64,000 nt of DNA from Sphingomonas astaxanthinifaciens DSM 22298. GTDB lineage: Bacteria > Pseudomonadota > Alphaproteobacteria > Sphingomonadales > Sphingomonadaceae. The stretch covers positions 62,001-126,000 of the forward strand of contig NZ_JONN01000002.1 in assembly GCF_000711715.1 (NCBI RefSeq). The letters run 5' to 3'. The notes beneath the pieces were generated by a model. That model was not told where the DNA came from and did no database searches. It saw nothing but the letters and a program-made list of their open reading frames with translations. Position numbers and translations under genes: made by a program. Below are positions 28,917 through 37,254 of this stretch, piece after piece (positions within the stretch are counted from its first letter, which is position 1; every line of letters begins with the position of its first letter).

Positions 28917-29780
28917 TCAGTCCTGCTGGAGAAGCCACATCAGCGCGCCGCGCGCACTGTGCATCCGGTTTTCGGCCTGGCGCCAGACCGCGCTGCGCGG
29001 GCCGTCGATGACTCCCGCGGTCACTTCCTCGCCGCGCCGCGCGGGCAGGCAGTGGAGGAACCAGGCGTCGGGCGTACGCGCCATCAGCGCCTCGTCGACC
29101 TGGTAGGCGGCAAGGTCGGCCATGCGCCGCTCGGCCTCGCCGTCCTGGCCCATCGAGACGAACACGTCGCTGTAGACGATATCCGCGCCCGCCACCGCGC
29201 CAAGATCGGCGGTCTGCGCGACCCCGGCCGGCGCGTCCGACAGCTGATAGCCCTCGGGCGCGACGATGGTGAGTTCGGCGCCGAGCGCCGCGCACCCTTG
29301 CGCGAGGCTGCGCGCGACATTGTTGTCGCCGTCGCCGACATAAGCCACCTTCACGCCCTCGATCCGGCCCATGAGCTGGCGGATGGTGAGAAGGTCGGCG
29401 AGCCCCTGCAGGGGATGGTCGGTGCCCGACAGGAGGTTCACCACCGGTACCGGGCTCGCCGCCGCCAGCTGCTCGAGCACGCCGTGGTCGAACACCCGCG
29501 CGGCGATCACGCCATGATAGCAGGCGAGCGTGCGGGCGATGTCCTCGACGCTTTCGCGGGTGCTGATGCCGAGTTCCGCCGGGGTCAGGTAGACCGGATG
29601 CCCGCCGAGCTGGTGGACCGCCAGTTCCATCGAGTTGCGGGTCCGCGCGCTCGGCTTCTCGAAGTAGAGCGCGGCGCCCTTGCCGGCGAGGACCGGCGCC
29701 GGATCAGCCTCGGCCAGTGCCAGCATAGCCGACAGGTCGTCGGCGGCGAGGTCGCGCAAAGTCAGGAGGTGCTTCACCAA
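28917..29780 (-). CDS. argF: ornithine carbamoyltransferase (SARTR-type variant)
   Basis: Makes citrulline from ornithine and carbamoyl phosphate. The protein is 287 aa, at the short end for the family. The carbamoyl-phosphate loop reads EKPSARTRNS rather than the common STRTR, and the second site reads DHPLQGLADLLTI rather than HPCQ. The ornithine/catalytic region HCLPARRGEEVT is intact, as is YVGDGDNNVARSL. I recall the same SARTR plus HPLQ pair from other bacterial OTCs, so this looks like a natural subgroup and not decay. Its start overlaps the end of argB by 7 bp. Confidence 0.93.
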   Translation of the reverse strand: MVKHLLTLRDLAADDLSAMLALAEADPAPVLAGKGAALYFEKPSARTRNSMELAVHQLGGHPVYLTPAELGISTRESVEDIARTLACYHGVIAARVFDHGVLEQLAAASPVPVVNLLSGTDHPLQGLADLLTIRQLMGRIEGVKVAYVGDGDNNVARSLAQGCAALGAELTIVAPEGYQLSDAPAGVAQTADLGAVAGADIVYSDVFVSMGQDGEAERRMADLAAYQVDEALMARTPDAWFLHCLPARRGEEVTAGVIDGPRSAVWRQAENRMHSARGALMWLLQQD

Positions 29781-30712
29781 TTGGCCTCCGCCTTGATCAT
29801 GGTGCCGATGCCGTGCTTCGTCAGCAGCTCGATTAGCAGCGCATGGGGTACGCGCCCGTCGATGATGTGGGCAAACGGGACCCCGCCCTCGACCGCGTCG
29901 GCGCAGGCGGTGAGCTTGGGAATCATGCCCCCGCCGACGCTCTCGTCGTCGATCTTCGCGCGCAGCTCGGCCGCGGTCAGGCGCGGGATGAGCGTGGCCT
30001 CGTCCTTCGGGTCCTCGAGCAGCCCGGGGGCGGCGGTGAGGTAGACGATCTTCTCGGCCTTCATCGCAATGGCGATGGCCTTGGCGGCCTCGTCGGCGTT
30101 GACGTTGAAGGGCTGGCCGTTCTCGTCCGCCCCAATGGTCGAGACCACCGGGACCATCCCGTCCTCGAGCAGCCGCAGCAGGTGATCGGCGCGGACATCG
30201 GCGACGTCGCCGACATAGCCGAGCGAGGTGTCGCGCGGCGCGACCCGAAGCAGCCCCGCATCCTCGCCCGAGACGCCGACCGCGACCGGCTCGTCGCCGG
30301 CCTGGCCGTTGATGGTGGCGACGAGGTCGCGGTTGATCTTGCCGACCAGCACCATGCGGACGATCTCGAGCGTCTCGGCGTCGGTGACGCGGAGGCCATC
30401 CTTGAACTCGGGCTCCTTGCCGACCCGCCGCAGCATCGCGTCGACCTGCGGGCCGCCGCCGTGAACGACCACGCAGCGCACCCCGACCGAGCGGAGCAGC
30501 AGCACGTCCTGCGCCAGCGCGCGATCGCTTTCGGGGTCGATCGCCGCGCCGCCGAGCTTCACCACCACCGCCTTGCCGGCGAACAGCTGGATATAGGGGA
30601 GGGCGTCGACGAGGATCTCCGCAGTGCTCGACGGGGTCAGCATCCGCCGCGCCATGTCGTCGTCCTGCTCCAGGGTCGTCGGCTGGATGTCGGGGGCGTG
30701 GAGGTCGTTCAT
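29774..30712 (-). CDS. argB: acetylglutamate kinase
   Basis: Phosphorylates N-acetylglutamate, the usual point of arginine feedback control. The 312-aa protein has the KLGGAAI phosphate loop, VVHGGGPQVDAMLRRVG, the NVNADEAAKAIAIAMKAEKIVYLT region and GGGMIPKLTACADAV. A roughly 35-residue N-terminal extension before the kinase fold (residues 1-47 up to VVVKLGG) matches the N-helix found in arginine-sensitive hexameric enzymes, so feedback inhibition is plausible. It overlaps argJ by 4 bp and argF by 7 bp. Confidence 0.95.
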   Translation of the reverse strand: MNDLHAPDIQPTTLEQDDDMARRMLTPSSTAEILVDALPYIQLFAGKAVVVKLGGAAIDPESDRALAQDVLLLRSVGVRCVVVHGGGPQVDAMLRRVGKEPEFKDGLRVTDAETLEIVRMVLVGKINRDLVATINGQAGDEPVAVGVSGEDAGLLRVAPRDTSLGYVGDVADVRADHLLRLLEDGMVPVVSTIGADENGQPFNVNADEAAKAIAIAMKAEKIVYLTAAPGLLEDPKDEATLIPRLTAAELRAKIDDESVGGGMIPKLTACADAVEGGVPFAHIIDGRVPHALLIELLTKHGIGTMIKAEANW

Positions 30713-31872
30713 GAAGTCACGCTATTCTCTTTGATGTAGCCGGGGCCGAGGTCGACCCCGATCATCCGGGCCTCCCCGGTGCCGGCGCCCAGGTGGACCT
30801 CGATGGCGAATTCGGTGCCCAGCATGTGCTCGGTGAGGGCCTGCGCGTCGTGCGGGACCTGAACGCCGCCCTCGGCGACCTTGATCCCGCCATAAAGGAC
30901 TGCGCTCCGCTCGACCTCGAGCGCGACCCCGGCCGAACCCGCCGCCGCCAGCAGCCGGCCCCAGTAGGGATCGGCGCCATACCAGCTGCACTTGACGAGA
31001 TTGTTCTCGGCGATCGCCTTGGCCGCGATCCGCGCCTCGGCATCGCTCGCCGCGCCGGTGACATGGAGATGGGCAAGGCGGGTCATGCCTTCCGCGTCAT
31101 GCGCCATCTTCATGGTGAGGTCGCGGCAGGCCTCGGCCAGCCCGCGCGCGAAGGCGTCGAGGTCGGCGGGCGCGCCCTTGCGGCCGCCGGCGAAGATCAT
31201 GGCGGTGTCGTTGGTCGAGGTCGCGCCGTCGACGTTCAAGGTGTTGAAGCTCGTGTCGCTCGCCGCCTTGAGCATCGCCTGGAGCGTCTCGCGGGGAACG
31301 TCGGCATCGGTGGTGAGGAACGCCAGCATGGTCGCCATGTTGGGCGCGATCATGCCGCAGCCCTTGGCCATGCCGCCGATCGTCCAGTTCTCGCCGCGGA
31401 CCACGACTTCCTTGGCGACATGGTCGGTGGTGAGGATCCCCGCGGCCGCTTGCGTGCCGCCCGCGACCGACAGCGCGCCCGCCAGCTTCGGCACGGCGGG
31501 CAGGATGACGTCCATCGGCAGGGGGGTCCCGATGATCCCGGTCGAGCAGACGAGGACATGCGCGCTGCTGGTGCCGAGCGCCTGCGCCGCGGCCATCTGC
31601 ATCGCCTGCGCGTCGCGATAGCCGGCGGCGCCGGTTCCCGCATTGGCGTTGCCCGAATTGACGATCACCGCCGCCGCCTTGCCGCCATTGGCGTCGAGCA
31701 AAGCCTGGTCGAGCTGGACCGGCGGCGCCTTGAACTTGTTCTGGGTGAAGACCGCGGCGCAGGTGACCGGCTGGCGATCCTCGGTGGCGAGGAGCGCCAT
31801 GTCGGGCTTGGCCCGCTTGATCCCGGCATGGAGGCCGGCGGCGACAAAGCCCTCGGCGGCGGTAACGCTCAT
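30709..31872 (-). CDS. argJ: glutamate N-acetyltransferase / N-acetylglutamate synthase (ArgJ)
   Basis: Recycles the acetyl group from N-acetylornithine to glutamate. The 387-aa precursor should cleave itself between Ala180 and Thr181 in the motif KGCGMIAPNMATMLAF, with Thr181 becoming the nucleophile. Other matches are VNSGNANAGTGAAG, CSTGIIG and NVDGATSTNDT. I use ATG 31872, which overlaps the argC stop (ATGA); a longer frame to 32055 lies inside argC. Presence of argJ here, with no argE in the window, indicates the cyclic acetyl pathway. Confidence 0.95.
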   Translation of the reverse strand: MSVTAAEGFVAAGLHAGIKRAKPDMALLATEDRQPVTCAAVFTQNKFKAPPVQLDQALLDANGGKAAAVIVNSGNANAGTGAAGYRDAQAMQMAAAQALGTSSAHVLVCSTGIIGTPLPMDVILPAVPKLAGALSVAGGTQAAAGILTTDHVAKEVVVRGENWTIGGMAKGCGMIAPNMATMLAFLTTDADVPRETLQAMLKAASDTSFNTLNVDGATSTNDTAMIFAGGRKGAPADLDAFARGLAEACRDLTMKMAHDAEGMTRLAHLHVTGAASDAEARIAAKAIAENNLVKCSWYGADPYWGRLLAAAGSAGVALEVERSAVLYGGIKVAEGGVQVPHDAQALTEHMLGTEFAIEVHLGAGTGEARMIGVDLGPGYIKENSVTS

Positions 31873-32885
31873 GGAAATACTCCTTCGGCGGCAAGGCCGG
31901 CGGCCTCGTCCAGCCCGGTCATCAGGTTGGCGCACTGGATCATCTGCCCGGCGGCGCCCTTGCCGAGATTGTCGATCGCACCCAGCGCCACGACCCGGCC
32001 GGTGCGGGGGTCGTAGCGGGCGGTGACCACCGCGCCGTTGCTGCCGGCGACCCACTTGGTCGCCGGCGGCTCGTTGCTCACCCGGACGAACGGCTCATCG
32101 GCATAAGCCGAGCGGAGGACGGAGAGTGGCTCGTCCGGGCCCATGTCCCGCGTCGCGGTGGCGTAGCAGGTGGCGAGGATGCCGCGGGTCATCGGGGCGA
32201 GGTGCGGGGTGAAGAGGATGGTCGCGCCCAGTGCCTGTTCCATCTCGGCGGTGTGGCGGTGGTTGAGAAGACCGTAGGCGACGAAGCTTCCCTCGACCAC
32301 ATTGTAGGAGGTGCCTTCCTTGAGCCCGCGCCCCGCGCCGCTGACCCCGCTCGCCGCATCGACGATGATGCTGGCGGGATCGACGAGTCCGGCGTCGACG
32401 AGGGGCTTCAGCGCAAGGATCGTCGCGGTCGGATAGCAGCCGGCGGCCGCCACCGCCTGCGCGCTCCGGATGGCGTCGCGGTGGAATTCGGGAATGCCCG
32501 TGACGAACCGGCCGAGCAATTCAGGCGCCTGATGGGGTTCGCCATACCAATGTGCATAATCCTGCGGATCGTGCAGCCGGAAGTCGGCGCCGAGGTCGAC
32601 CAGCTTGCACCCCTTCTCGAGGATGGCGCCGGCGATCTTCTGGCTTTCGCCATGGGGGAGGGCGGCAAGCACCAGGTCGATGCCGTCGAGCGCGGCGAGG
32701 TCGAACCGCTCGACGGTGAGGTCGGCAAGCGGGACGGCGATATGCGGGTGGACCTGGCCAAGCTTCTGCCCAGCCTTGCTGTCCCCGAACAGGCGCGTCG
32801 CGGCAATCGCCGGATGGCGCGCGAGGAGTCGCAGAAGCTCGCCGCCGACATAGCCGGAGGCACCGAGGATGGCGGCACGAATCAT
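31869..32885 (-). CDS. argC: N-acetyl-gamma-glutamyl-phosphate reductase
   Basis: NADPH-dependent reductase of 338 aa, third step of arginine synthesis. The N-terminal motif is ILGASGYVGGELLRLL, the active-site cysteine is in AAGCYPTATILAL, and HLAPMTRGILATCYA and AIDNLGKGAAGQM are conserved. It is the first gene of the leftward argCJBFG operon. No Shine-Dalgarno sequence is visible before ATG 32885 (the preceding bases read CCTCCC on this strand), so the transcript may be leaderless. Candidate ARG boxes lie 23-58 bp upstream. Confidence 0.96.
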   Translation of the reverse strand: MIRAAILGASGYVGGELLRLLARHPAIAATRLFGDSKAGQKLGQVHPHIAVPLADLTVERFDLAALDGIDLVLAALPHGESQKIAGAILEKGCKLVDLGADFRLHDPQDYAHWYGEPHQAPELLGRFVTGIPEFHRDAIRSAQAVAAAGCYPTATILALKPLVDAGLVDPASIIVDAASGVSGAGRGLKEGTSYNVVEGSFVAYGLLNHRHTAEMEQALGATILFTPHLAPMTRGILATCYATATRDMGPDEPLSVLRSAYADEPFVRVSNEPPATKWVAGSNGAVVTARYDPRTGRVVALGAIDNLGKGAAGQMIQCANLMTGLDEAAGLAAEGVFP

Positions 32886-32892
32886 GGGAGGG
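32886..32892 (+). promoter_or_regulatory. strong Shine-Dalgarno before an alternative argR start
   Basis: GGGAGGG at 32886-32892 lies 5 bp before an in-frame ATG at 32898, which would add 15 residues (including three cysteines) to ArgR. The start I prefer, ATG 32943, has no Shine-Dalgarno. The choice decides whether the two ARG boxes lie upstream of or inside the coding sequence. Confidence 0.4.
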
Positions 32893-32907
32893 CGGCTATG
32901 GGCCCAT

Positions 32908-32943
32908 TTGCATGTCTATGCAAGTTCATGCATAAAGTTTGCA
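32908..32943. promoter_or_regulatory. tandem ARG boxes (ArgR operators) between argC and argR
   Basis: The first box is a perfect inverted repeat, TTGCAT-GTCT-ATGCAA at 32908-32923, with the 5-4-5 geometry of ArgR half-sites. The second is weaker, TGCAT-AAAGT-TTGCA at 32929-32943. The centres are about 20 bp apart, near two helical turns, as in E. coli ARG-box pairs. Position between divergent argC and argR suggests autoregulation plus repression of argCJBFG. Confidence 0.7.
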
Positions 32944-33407
32944 TGACCGATGCCCGCAACCGACGTCTGGCCGCGCTTGCCGACCTGCTCCGCACGCGCA
33001 GCCTGACGCGCCAGGACGAGCTGGCGTCCGCCCTCCGCGAGCTCGGCCATGAGGTCACGCAGGCGACCGTCAGCCGCGACCTCGAGCAGCTGGGCGCGGT
33101 CAAGATAAGGCAGGGCGGAGAAACGCGTTATGCGCTGCCCGATTCGCTCGGCGGCTTGCCGGCGGGAGAGCGGCGGCTGCGCAGCATCCTCGCCGAGTGG
33201 GTCCGCTCGGTCACGCCCGCGGCAAGCCTCGTGGTGCTCCGGACGCCGCCCGGCTCGGCGCATCTCGTCGGGGTCGCGCTCGACGCCGCCGCGCTCGAGG
33301 GGGTCGCCGGGACGATTTGCGGCGACGACACCTTGTTCGTCGCAACCGGGTCAGCGGAGGCGGCCGCGGCCCTCGCCGCCGAATGGCAAGGCTGGCTCGC
33401 GGCGTAG
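32943..33407 (+). CDS. argR: arginine repressor
   Basis: Hexameric arginine-sensing regulator. The 154-aa protein has the N-terminal winged helix with TRQDELASALRELGHEVTQATVSRDLEQLGAVKI, and the C-terminal oligomerisation and arginine-binding domain with LRTPPGSAHLVGVALDAA and GTICGDDTLFVAT (the GD-D pair contacts arginine). It is divergent from the argC operon and should bind the boxes at 32908-32943. In-frame ATGs at 32898 and 32928 are alternatives; 32943 gives the usual family length. Confidence 0.92.
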   Translation: MTDARNRRLAALADLLRTRSLTRQDELASALRELGHEVTQATVSRDLEQLGAVKIRQGGETRYALPDSLGGLPAGERRLRSILAEWVRSVTPAASLVVLRTPPGSAHLVGVALDAAALEGVAGTICGDDTLFVATGSAEAAAALAAEWQGWLAA

Positions 33408-33408
33408 C

Positions 33409-33852
33409 CTAGGCGGCGTCGCCGAGGCTGGCGGGGCCGAAGCCGTGCGGGATGAGCTCGGACAGGCGATGCCGCTCGACCGTCTGGCCATCGCCGCTCG
33501 AACAGACGATCTCGAGGTCGCGATTCCCAAGCTGCGCCGCTTCGAGCAACGCCTGCCGGCAGCCGCCGCACGGGGTCACCGGCTGTTCGCCCGACAGCGA
33601 ATCGCCCGAGCCATTGCCCCCCGCGACCGCGATCCGGGCGACCTTGTCGAGCCCGAATTCATGCTGGGCGGCGGTCAGCGCGCTCTGCTCGGCGCACAGG
33701 CCCAGCCGGTAGCAGGCATTCTCCATGTTCGCGCCGGTCACCACCGCGCCGTCGACGCTGAGGATCGCGCAGCCCACCGAAAAGCCGGAATAGGGAGCAT
33801 AGGCCTTGAGCGCGGCGGCGCGGGCGGCGGCGATCAGTTGTTCGTCGGTCAT
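33409..33852 (-). CDS. cdd: cytidine deaminase
   Basis: Zinc hydrolase of 147 aa that converts cytidine and deoxycytidine to uridine forms. The zinc motifs are intact: NACYRLGLCAEQSAL (Cys ligand and catalytic CAE) and PCGGCRQAL (two Cys ligands). KAYAPYSGFSVGCAIL near the start is the substrate-binding signature. It is convergent with argR, one base apart, and divergent from the queuosine-precursor transporter. It is of the tetrameric short type. Confidence 0.94.
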   Translation of the reverse strand: MTDEQLIAAARAAALKAYAPYSGFSVGCAILSVDGAVVTGANMENACYRLGLCAEQSALTAAQHEFGLDKVARIAVAGGNGSGDSLSGEQPVTPCGGCRQALLEAAQLGNRDLEIVCSSGDGQTVERHRLSELIPHGFGPASLGDAA

Positions 33853-33947
33853 GGAGGCTCCCTAGCGCTCGATACGGCCTTGCGTCACCCCGGGCTTGAC
33901 CCGCGAGCTTGCTTCTTCACTTTGGCGGCCGAGTGACGGGGGTGGTG

Positions 33948-34682
33948 ATGGAAGAGATTCAACGGGTCGAGGCGGGCTCGCTGCACGGGCGGCCGCTGCG
34001 TTATTTCGACCTCGTCATGGCGGCCTTCGTCGTCATCCTGTTGCTCTCCAACATTCTCGGCGCCGGCAAGGTCGCGGAGATCGACCTGCCGCTCGTCGGC
34101 CTGTGGCCGTTCGGCGCGGGCATCCTCTTCTTTCCCTTGTCCTACGTGATCGGCGACCTCCTGACCGAGGTCTACGGCTATGCCCGCGCGCGCCGCTGCA
34201 TCTGGGTGGGCACGGCGGCCATGCTGTTCATGGCCTTCATGGCCTGGGTGGTGGTCAAGCTTCCGCCCGCGCCGAGCTGGACGGGCCAGGCCGCCTATGA
34301 ACAGGTGTTCGGGCAGGTGCCGCGAATCGTCATGGCCTCCATCGCGGCCTTCTGGGCCGGCGAATTCGTCAATTCGGTCGTGCTCGCGCGGATGAAGGTC
34401 TGGACCGGCGGCAAGTATCTGTGGACCCGGACCATCGGCAGCACCGTCGCCGGTCAGGGTGTGGACAGCCTGATCTTCTATCCGCTCGCTTTCTGGGGCG
34501 CCGCCGGCTGGACGAACGAGCTTGTGCTCCAAGTCATGCTGACACAATGGGCGCTCAAAGTGTCGTGGGAAGCGCTGCTGACGCCGGTCACCTATGCGGT
34601 GGTCGGGTTCCTGAAGCGGCGCGAAGGAGTGGATGTCTTCGATGAGCGTACCGATTTCACGCCGTTCGCTGCTCGCGTGTAG
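33948..34682 (+). CDS. yhhQ: queuosine precursor transporter (YhhQ/DUF165 family)
   Basis: Inner-membrane protein of 244 aa with about six TM helices. It has the family signature LLLSNILGAGKVAEI near the start, FPLSYVIGDLLTEVYGYARAR, and the later RTIGSTVAGQGVDSLIFYPLAFWG. It imports a queuosine precursor (preQ0/preQ1) for tRNA modification. I start at ATG 33948; an upstream in-frame codon at 33909 would add residues with no membrane or family character. The last 50 bases overlap the start of the 5'-nucleotidase gene. Confidence 0.9.
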   Translation: MEEIQRVEAGSLHGRPLRYFDLVMAAFVVILLLSNILGAGKVAEIDLPLVGLWPFGAGILFFPLSYVIGDLLTEVYGYARARRCIWVGTAAMLFMAFMAWVVVKLPPAPSWTGQAAYEQVFGQVPRIVMASIAAFWAGEFVNSVVLARMKVWTGGKYLWTRTIGSTVAGQGVDSLIFYPLAFWGAAGWTNELVLQVMLTQWALKVSWEALLTPVTYAVVGFLKRREGVDVFDERTDFTPFAARV

Positions 34683-36324
34683 CCTTTTCCTTTCCGCCTG
34701 CGGGGTGCGCGAGCTGCCGTCCGCGCCGCCGCCGCCGTCCGCGCCGGTCGAGGTGCAGATCCTTGGCCTCAACGACTTCCACGGCAATCTCGAAACGCCG
34801 CGCGATCCCGTGCCGCTGCGCAATCCTGAAGGCACGACGACCAAGATCCGGGCCGGCGGCGCCGCGCAGCTGACTGCGACACTGCAGCGGCTCCGCGCCG
34901 GCCACCCGAGCGTCACCGTCGCCGCGGGCGACCTCATCGGCGCGTCGCCACTGGTCTCGGCCTATTTCCTCGACGAGCCGACGATCCGCGCGCTCGGCAT
35001 GGCCGGGCTCGAGCTGGCCGCGGTCGGCAACCACGAATTCGACAAGGGCGGGGCCGAACTGCTCCGCATCCAGAACGGCGGCTGCGACAAGTTCACCAGC
35101 CGCGTACCCTGCCGCGTGGAGCCCCACGCCCCGGCAAGCTTCCGCTACCTCGCCGCCAATGTCCTGACCGAGCAGGGGACGACGCTGTTCCCGGCGACCG
35201 CGATCAAGCAGGTCGGCCCGGTGAAACTGGGCTTCATCGGCATGACGCTCAAGGACACCGCGACCCTCGTCACGCCTGCGGGGGTCAAGGGCTTCACCTT
35301 CGCCGACGAGGCCGCGACCGCCAACGCCCTGGTCCCCAAGCTCAAGGCCGAGGGGGTCAACGCCATCGTCCTCCTTATCCACCAGGGTGGCCGCGTACCG
35401 CCGATCTACGACACGCTCGGCTGCGACGGGCTGTCGGGCGAGATCGTGCCGCTCCTCGGAAAGCTCGATCCGGCCATCAGCGTCATTGTCAGCGGCCACA
35501 CCCACCACGCTTATGCCTGCACGGTCGAGGCGGGCGGGGCGCCGCGGCTCCTGACCAGCGCGGGCAAGAACGGCTATCTCGTCACCGACATCCGCCTGTC
35601 GTTCGATCCTGCGAGCGCTCGGATGGTTTCGTCCAAGGCCCAGAACGTCCCCGTGCTCGCCGAGCGCGATCCCGCGGTCGAAGCGCTGGTCAGCCGCTAC
35701 GCCGAAGCCGCTCGGCCGGCGGCGGAGCGGGTGGTCGGCCGGCTGGTCGGCGCGGCAATGAAGGATCCGGACGACCAGGAAAGCTCGGCCGCCGAGCTCA
35801 TCTCCGACGCCCAGCTCGCCGCGACCCGCGCGCCCGGCCGCGGCGGCGCCCAGATCGCCTTCATCAACGCGTCCGGCGTGCGCACCGATCTCATCCCCCG
35901 CGCGGACGGGACGATCACCTACGGCCAGATCTTCGCGCTCCAGCCGTTCGGCAACAATCTGGTGGTCAAGAGCCTCACCGGCGCGCAGCTGAAGCGATTG
36001 CTCGAGCAGCAGTTCAAGGAAGAGAATGGCAAGGCCAAGGTCGCCTCGCTGCTGGTCCCGTCGGCGGGCTTCACCTTCCGCTATGACCTGTCCCGCCCCG
36101 CGGGCGAGCGGATCGTCGCCATGACGCTGAATGGCAAGCCGATCGACCCGGCCGCGACCTACCGGATCAACGTCAACAACTTCCTCGCCAGCGGCGGAGA
36201 CGGCTTCTCGGTGCTCGCCGAGGGCAAGGATGCGTTCGACGCCGGGCTCGACCTCGACGCGCTCGAAGCCTGGCTCGCGACCAACCCGGTCGCGCCCAAG
36301 GTCGGCCGCGTCAGCGGGGTTTGA
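34633..36324 (+). CDS. lipoprotein 5'-nucleotidase / 2',3'-cyclic phosphodiesterase family
   Basis: A 563-aa exported metallophosphoesterase of the UshA/CpdB family. The signal peptide ends in a lipobox LSAC with Cys23, so the protein should be lipid-anchored. The calcineurin-like domain shows LGLNDFHGNLE, AGDLIGASPLVS, VGNHEFDKGG and SGHTHHAYAC (metal ligands). The C-terminal 5'-nucleotidase domain has INASGVRTDL and QPFGNNLVV. It should hydrolyse extracytoplasmic nucleotides. GAAGGAG at 34622-34628 supports ATG 34633; ATG 34642 is possible. It overlaps yhhQ by 50 bp and the convergent methyltransferase by 14 bp. Confidence 0.92.
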   Translation: MSSMSVPISRRSLLACSLFLSACGVRELPSAPPPPSAPVEVQILGLNDFHGNLETPRDPVPLRNPEGTTTKIRAGGAAQLTATLQRLRAGHPSVTVAAGDLIGASPLVSAYFLDEPTIRALGMAGLELAAVGNHEFDKGGAELLRIQNGGCDKFTSRVPCRVEPHAPASFRYLAANVLTEQGTTLFPATAIKQVGPVKLGFIGMTLKDTATLVTPAGVKGFTFADEAATANALVPKLKAEGVNAIVLLIHQGGRVPPIYDTLGCDGLSGEIVPLLGKLDPAISVIVSGHTHHAYACTVEAGGAPRLLTSAGKNGYLVTDIRLSFDPASARMVSSKAQNVPVLAERDPAVEALVSRYAEAARPAAERVVGRLVGAAMKDPDDQESSAAELISDAQLAATRAPGRGGAQIAFINASGVRTDLIPRADGTITYGQIFALQPFGNNLVVKSLTGAQLKRLLEQQFKEENGKAKVASLLVPSAGFTFRYDLSRPAGERIVAMTLNGKPIDPAATYRINVNNFLASGGDGFSVLAEGKDAFDAGLDLDALEAWLATNPVAPKVGRVSGV

Positions 36325-37126
36325 CGAACTTCAGCGTCATCCGGTCGCTCTCGCCGATGGCGAGATATTTCGCCCGGTCCTTGTCGCCGAGGCGCAGGGT
36401 CGGGGGAAGGGTCCAGACCCCCTCGGGGTGATCGGCCGTGTCCTTGCGGTTGGCATTGATCTCGCTCGATCCGGCGAAGCGGAAGCCCGCCTGCTCGGCG
36501 AGGCGGCGGACGGTCGAGACCTTCAGATAGCCGCTGCTCTTCTCGCGCGCGCTGTCGGCCTTTTCGGGCAGGCGATGCTCCTCGATTCCGAGCACGCCGC
36601 CGGGCTTCAGCATGGCGTAGATCTGCTGGAAGGCCTCGGCCGCATAAGGTTGATCGCCCATCGCCCAGTTGTGGACGTTGCGGAAGGTCAGGACGACGTC
36701 GGCGCTGCCATCGGGCACCTTGGCCTGGCCAGCGTCCCGGACGGGGAAGATGACCTGCCGGGCACGGCCGTAGAGTGCGGCATCTTTCTGGACGAGCCGC
36801 TGGAAGCCGCCGAGCCCGCGCTCGTTTGGAGCGGCGACATAATAGGTGCCGCCGCCGTTCAGCACGTAGGGCGCGAGGATCTCGCTGTACCAGCCGCCGC
36901 CGGGGATCAGCTCGACCACCGTCTGCTTGGGCCGGACGCCGAAGAAGGCGAGAGTCTGCTGCGGATGGCGATAGACGTCCCGGGCCCGGTTGGCTTCGCT
37001 CCGCGCCGGGCTTGCGACCGCGGCGGCCAGCGCCTTGCGCTCGGCGGCGGGAGAGGCGGGAGCAGCCAGCGCCACGCCCACGCCGGCGGTGGCGAGGATG
37101 GCGAGCGTGATGGTGCTTCGGATCAT
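36311..37126 (-). CDS. exported class I SAM-dependent methyltransferase-like protein
   Basis: A 271-aa protein with an N-terminal signal peptide (residues 1-22, ending ALAAPA) followed by a methyltransferase fold. SAM motif I is VELIPGGGWYSEILAP (71-86), motif II-like DVVLTFRNVHNW and a post-motif LKPGGVLGIEEH. Similar secreted methyltransferase-like proteins occur in Proteobacteria, though SAM is not normally present outside the cytoplasm. Start at ATG 37126 is chosen because it opens the signal peptide. The role is unknown. It converges with the nucleotidase gene. Confidence 0.82.
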   Translation of the reverse strand: MIRSTITLAILATAGVGVALAAPASPAAERKALAAAVASPARSEANRARDVYRHPQQTLAFFGVRPKQTVVELIPGGGWYSEILAPYVLNGGGTYYVAAPNERGLGGFQRLVQKDAALYGRARQVIFPVRDAGQAKVPDGSADVVLTFRNVHNWAMGDQPYAAEAFQQIYAMLKPGGVLGIEEHRLPEKADSAREKSSGYLKVSTVRRLAEQAGFRFAGSSEINANRKDTADHPEGVWTLPPTLRLGDKDRAKYLAIGESDRMTLKFVKPR

Positions 37127-37254
37127 GGCGTCGGTTCCCCTTGCAGGCTTTTGCCGATCCCTGCCGGTCCGGTCCGGCGCTGGCAAGCCAACCGGCCGAA
37201 AGTCCGTAGCCCAAGGAAACAGAAGTTTAACGCATCGGGGCCCATAGCAGGCGC

